Shown here: positions 4,958 to 6,193 of the stretch, piece after piece
How positions within the stretch are numbered: position 1 is the stretch's first letter
How the letters are laid out: every line of letters starts with the position of its first letter
NCBI GenBank assembly: GCA_009704445.1
Contig: WLED01000064.1
Coordinates: forward strand, 1 to 6,193
DNA from: Actinomycetota bacterium
Lineage (GTDB): Bacteria > Actinomycetota > Actinomycetes > Nanopelagicales > Nanopelagicaceae
DNA: 6,193 nucleotides
Direction: 5' to 3'
Translations under genes and position numbers: made by a program
Notes under the pieces: generated by a model
Told to the model about the DNA's origin: nothing
Databases searched by the model: none
What the model saw: only the letters and a program-made list of their open reading frames with translations

Positions 4958-6193
4958 AAATTGTGGTCATCGGCGCTGGCATGGGTGGAATGAGTGCAGC
5001 TGCTCGACTTGCGCGCGGAGGTCATGAAGTTGCCCTCTATGAAGCCAGTGATCAGGTTGGCGGAAAATGCCGAACAGAATGGATTGGACGAGTCGCATTT
5101 GATACGGGTCCATCGCTTTTAACTCTGCCAGCTGTTTATAAAGATTTTTTCCAAAAAACTGGAAAACCTATGGGCTTTGTCTGTCCTATTGATCCAGTTA
5201 GTCCAGCATTTGATTACCGTTTTGCAGATGGTATCGGTGTTAAGTTTGCAAATCTTTCACGCAAAGAAACTCTCGATGCAATTGCAACCAGCTTTGGCCA
5301 AGAGGCCTCTACGCAATGGGATCGCATAATGCGTCGTGCTGAGGCAATGTGGGATGTCAGTCGCGGGCCCTTTATTGAATCCGAACTAAAATCTCCGCTC
5401 TCACTTCTCAAACGCATAACATTTTTTAGAGATCTATTTGTAATTGCACCGTGGAAATCGTTGCGCAAACACGCAGATGAAATTCTCAAGGATCAGCACC
5501 TGCGTTTCATCATGGATCGTTATGCAACCTATAGCGGCTCTGATCCTCGCAAGGCGCCTGCAGTTTTGTCCACAATTGCTTTTGTTGAAGAGAGTTTTGG
5601 TGCCTGGCATGTCAGAGGTGGACTGGGAAATCTTGCCCAGCAGATTCATCAAAGAGCTCAAGATGTAGGGGTCGTTTTTCACCTAAATTCTCCAGTTGCT
5701 CAGATAAAAACAGTCAAAGGTGTTGCAAAAGGTATCGTTTTAGAAAGTGGAGAAAACGTTGATGCTGATGTGGTTATCGCCAATGCTGATGCGTCCTTGG
5801 TGTACAACAAACTCATTTCTGGTGATAATCGACTTCTGAAGATTGCACGTAAAAACATATCGAAAGCAGATGTTTCTGTAGCTGGATTCTCATTGCTACT
5901 AGGAATGCGAAAAGATCTCAATGACGGAATGAACCATCACACAGTTTTATTCCCAAAAAACTACGATGCTGAGTTTGATTCAATTTTTAAAGATGCAAAA
6001 CCCGTTGAAAGGCCAACGATTTACATTTGTGCACCAAAAGATCCATTAATGAGCAAGGATGAAAACCTTGAAGGTTGGTTCGTGTTGGTTAATGCACCAA
6101 CCCATGGGGTATTTGATTGGAGTAATAATGAATTCAATGAAAAATATGCAAGCACAATCATTGACCAAATCGAGGAACATGGAATTCCAATTC
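4954..6193 (+). CDS. crtD: CrtD/CrtI-type carotenoid desaturase, C-terminus beyond the window
   Basis: 413 complete codons are present and the frame is open to the window edge. The N-terminus has the FAD-binding VVIGAGMGG (4-12, GxGxxG at 7-12) and acidic Glu30, then VGGKCRTEW (35-43) and FDTGPSLLTLP (49-59). Later come YATYSGSDPRKAPA (190-203), WHVRGGLGNLAQQI (218-231) and VVIANAD (274-280). These are marks of the phytoene-desaturase flavoprotein family. The FDTGPSLLTLP and HVRGGL forms resemble CrtD-like enzymes, such as hydroxyneurosporene dehydrogenase and 3,4-desaturases. Context with CruF also suggests desaturation at C-3,4 of a 1-hydroxylated end rather than phytoene desaturation. Family length is about 490-510, so roughly 80-100 residues are missing, including the conserved C-terminal FAD motif. 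The ATG overlaps the glycosyltransferase stop, so expression is likely coupled. Confidence 0.85.
   Translation, partial: MKIVVIGAGMGGMSAAARLARGGHEVALYEASDQVGGKCRTEWIGRVAFDTGPSLLTLPAVYKDFFQKTGKPMGFVCPIDPVSPAFDYRFADGIGVKFANLSRKETLDAIATSFGQEASTQWDRIMRRAEAMWDVSRGPFIESELKSPLSLLKRITFFRDLFVIAPWKSLRKHADEILKDQHLRFIMDRYATYSGSDPRKAPAVLSTIAFVEESFGAWHVRGGLGNLAQQIHQRAQDVGVVFHLNSPVAQIKTVKGVAKGIVLESGENVDADVVIANADASLVYNKLISGDNRLLKIARKNISKADVSVAGFSLLLGMRKDLNDGMNHHTVLFPKNYDAEFDSIFKDAKPVERPTIYICAPKDPLMSKDENLEGWFVLVNAPTHGVFDWSNNEFNEKYASTIIDQIEEHGIPI

Noticed and set aside
5434..5682. Open frames on both strands within the crtD region
   Set aside because: They overlap the continuous CrtD frame from 4954, which carries FAD and family motifs throughout.

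Overview
The window looks like chromosomal DNA from a compact, AT-leaning actinobacterium. Three things point there: a LexA operator of the actinobacterial TTCGAAC-N4-GTTCGAA type, a DUF6504 gene coupled to an error-prone DnaE-type polymerase, and short intergenic gaps with weak or absent Shine-Dalgarno sites. Freshwater planktonic lineages such as Nanopelagicales (acI) would fit, but that placement is inference; no marker gene is present to prove it.

Left edge, minus strand (1-463): a DNA-damage operon. A near-perfect LexA box (446-463) sits just upstream of a small DUF6504 gene (134-415). The stop codon of that gene overlaps the ATG of a second gene (start at 137, running off the left edge). 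The 45 visible residues of this second gene are the N-terminus of a DnaE2-type translesion polymerase. The 156-base divergent region (416-571) also holds candidate promoters for both directions and a dyad.

Middle, plus strand (572-1809): a stand-alone DoxX-family membrane protein, closed by a strong 12-bp-stem intrinsic terminator. A TauE/SafE-type permease follows, starting only 17 bases after the terminator.

Right part, plus strand (1850-6193): an apparent five-gene operon. It contains a YbaK/ProX-type aminoacyl-tRNA deacylase, a CrtA-like (spheroidene monooxygenase family) protein, a CruF-type carotenoid 1,2-hydratase broken by a -1 frameshift, a family 2 glycosyltransferase of the CruC/CruG kind, and the first 413 codons of a CrtD/CrtI-type carotenoid desaturase. 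Junctions are TAATG, 23 bases, 33 bases and ATGA. Together the last four genes can modify the acyclic (psi) end of a carotenoid: hydration at C-1, oxygen insertion at C-2, 3,4-desaturation and O-glycosylation. The expected product is a glycosylated, possibly keto- or hydroxy-bearing carotenoid in the membrane. The exact product cannot be read from this window.

The main cautions are the frameshift in cruF (near a T5 run at 3491-3495) and an uncertain start of the glycosyltransferase. Either could be a sequence error or real.
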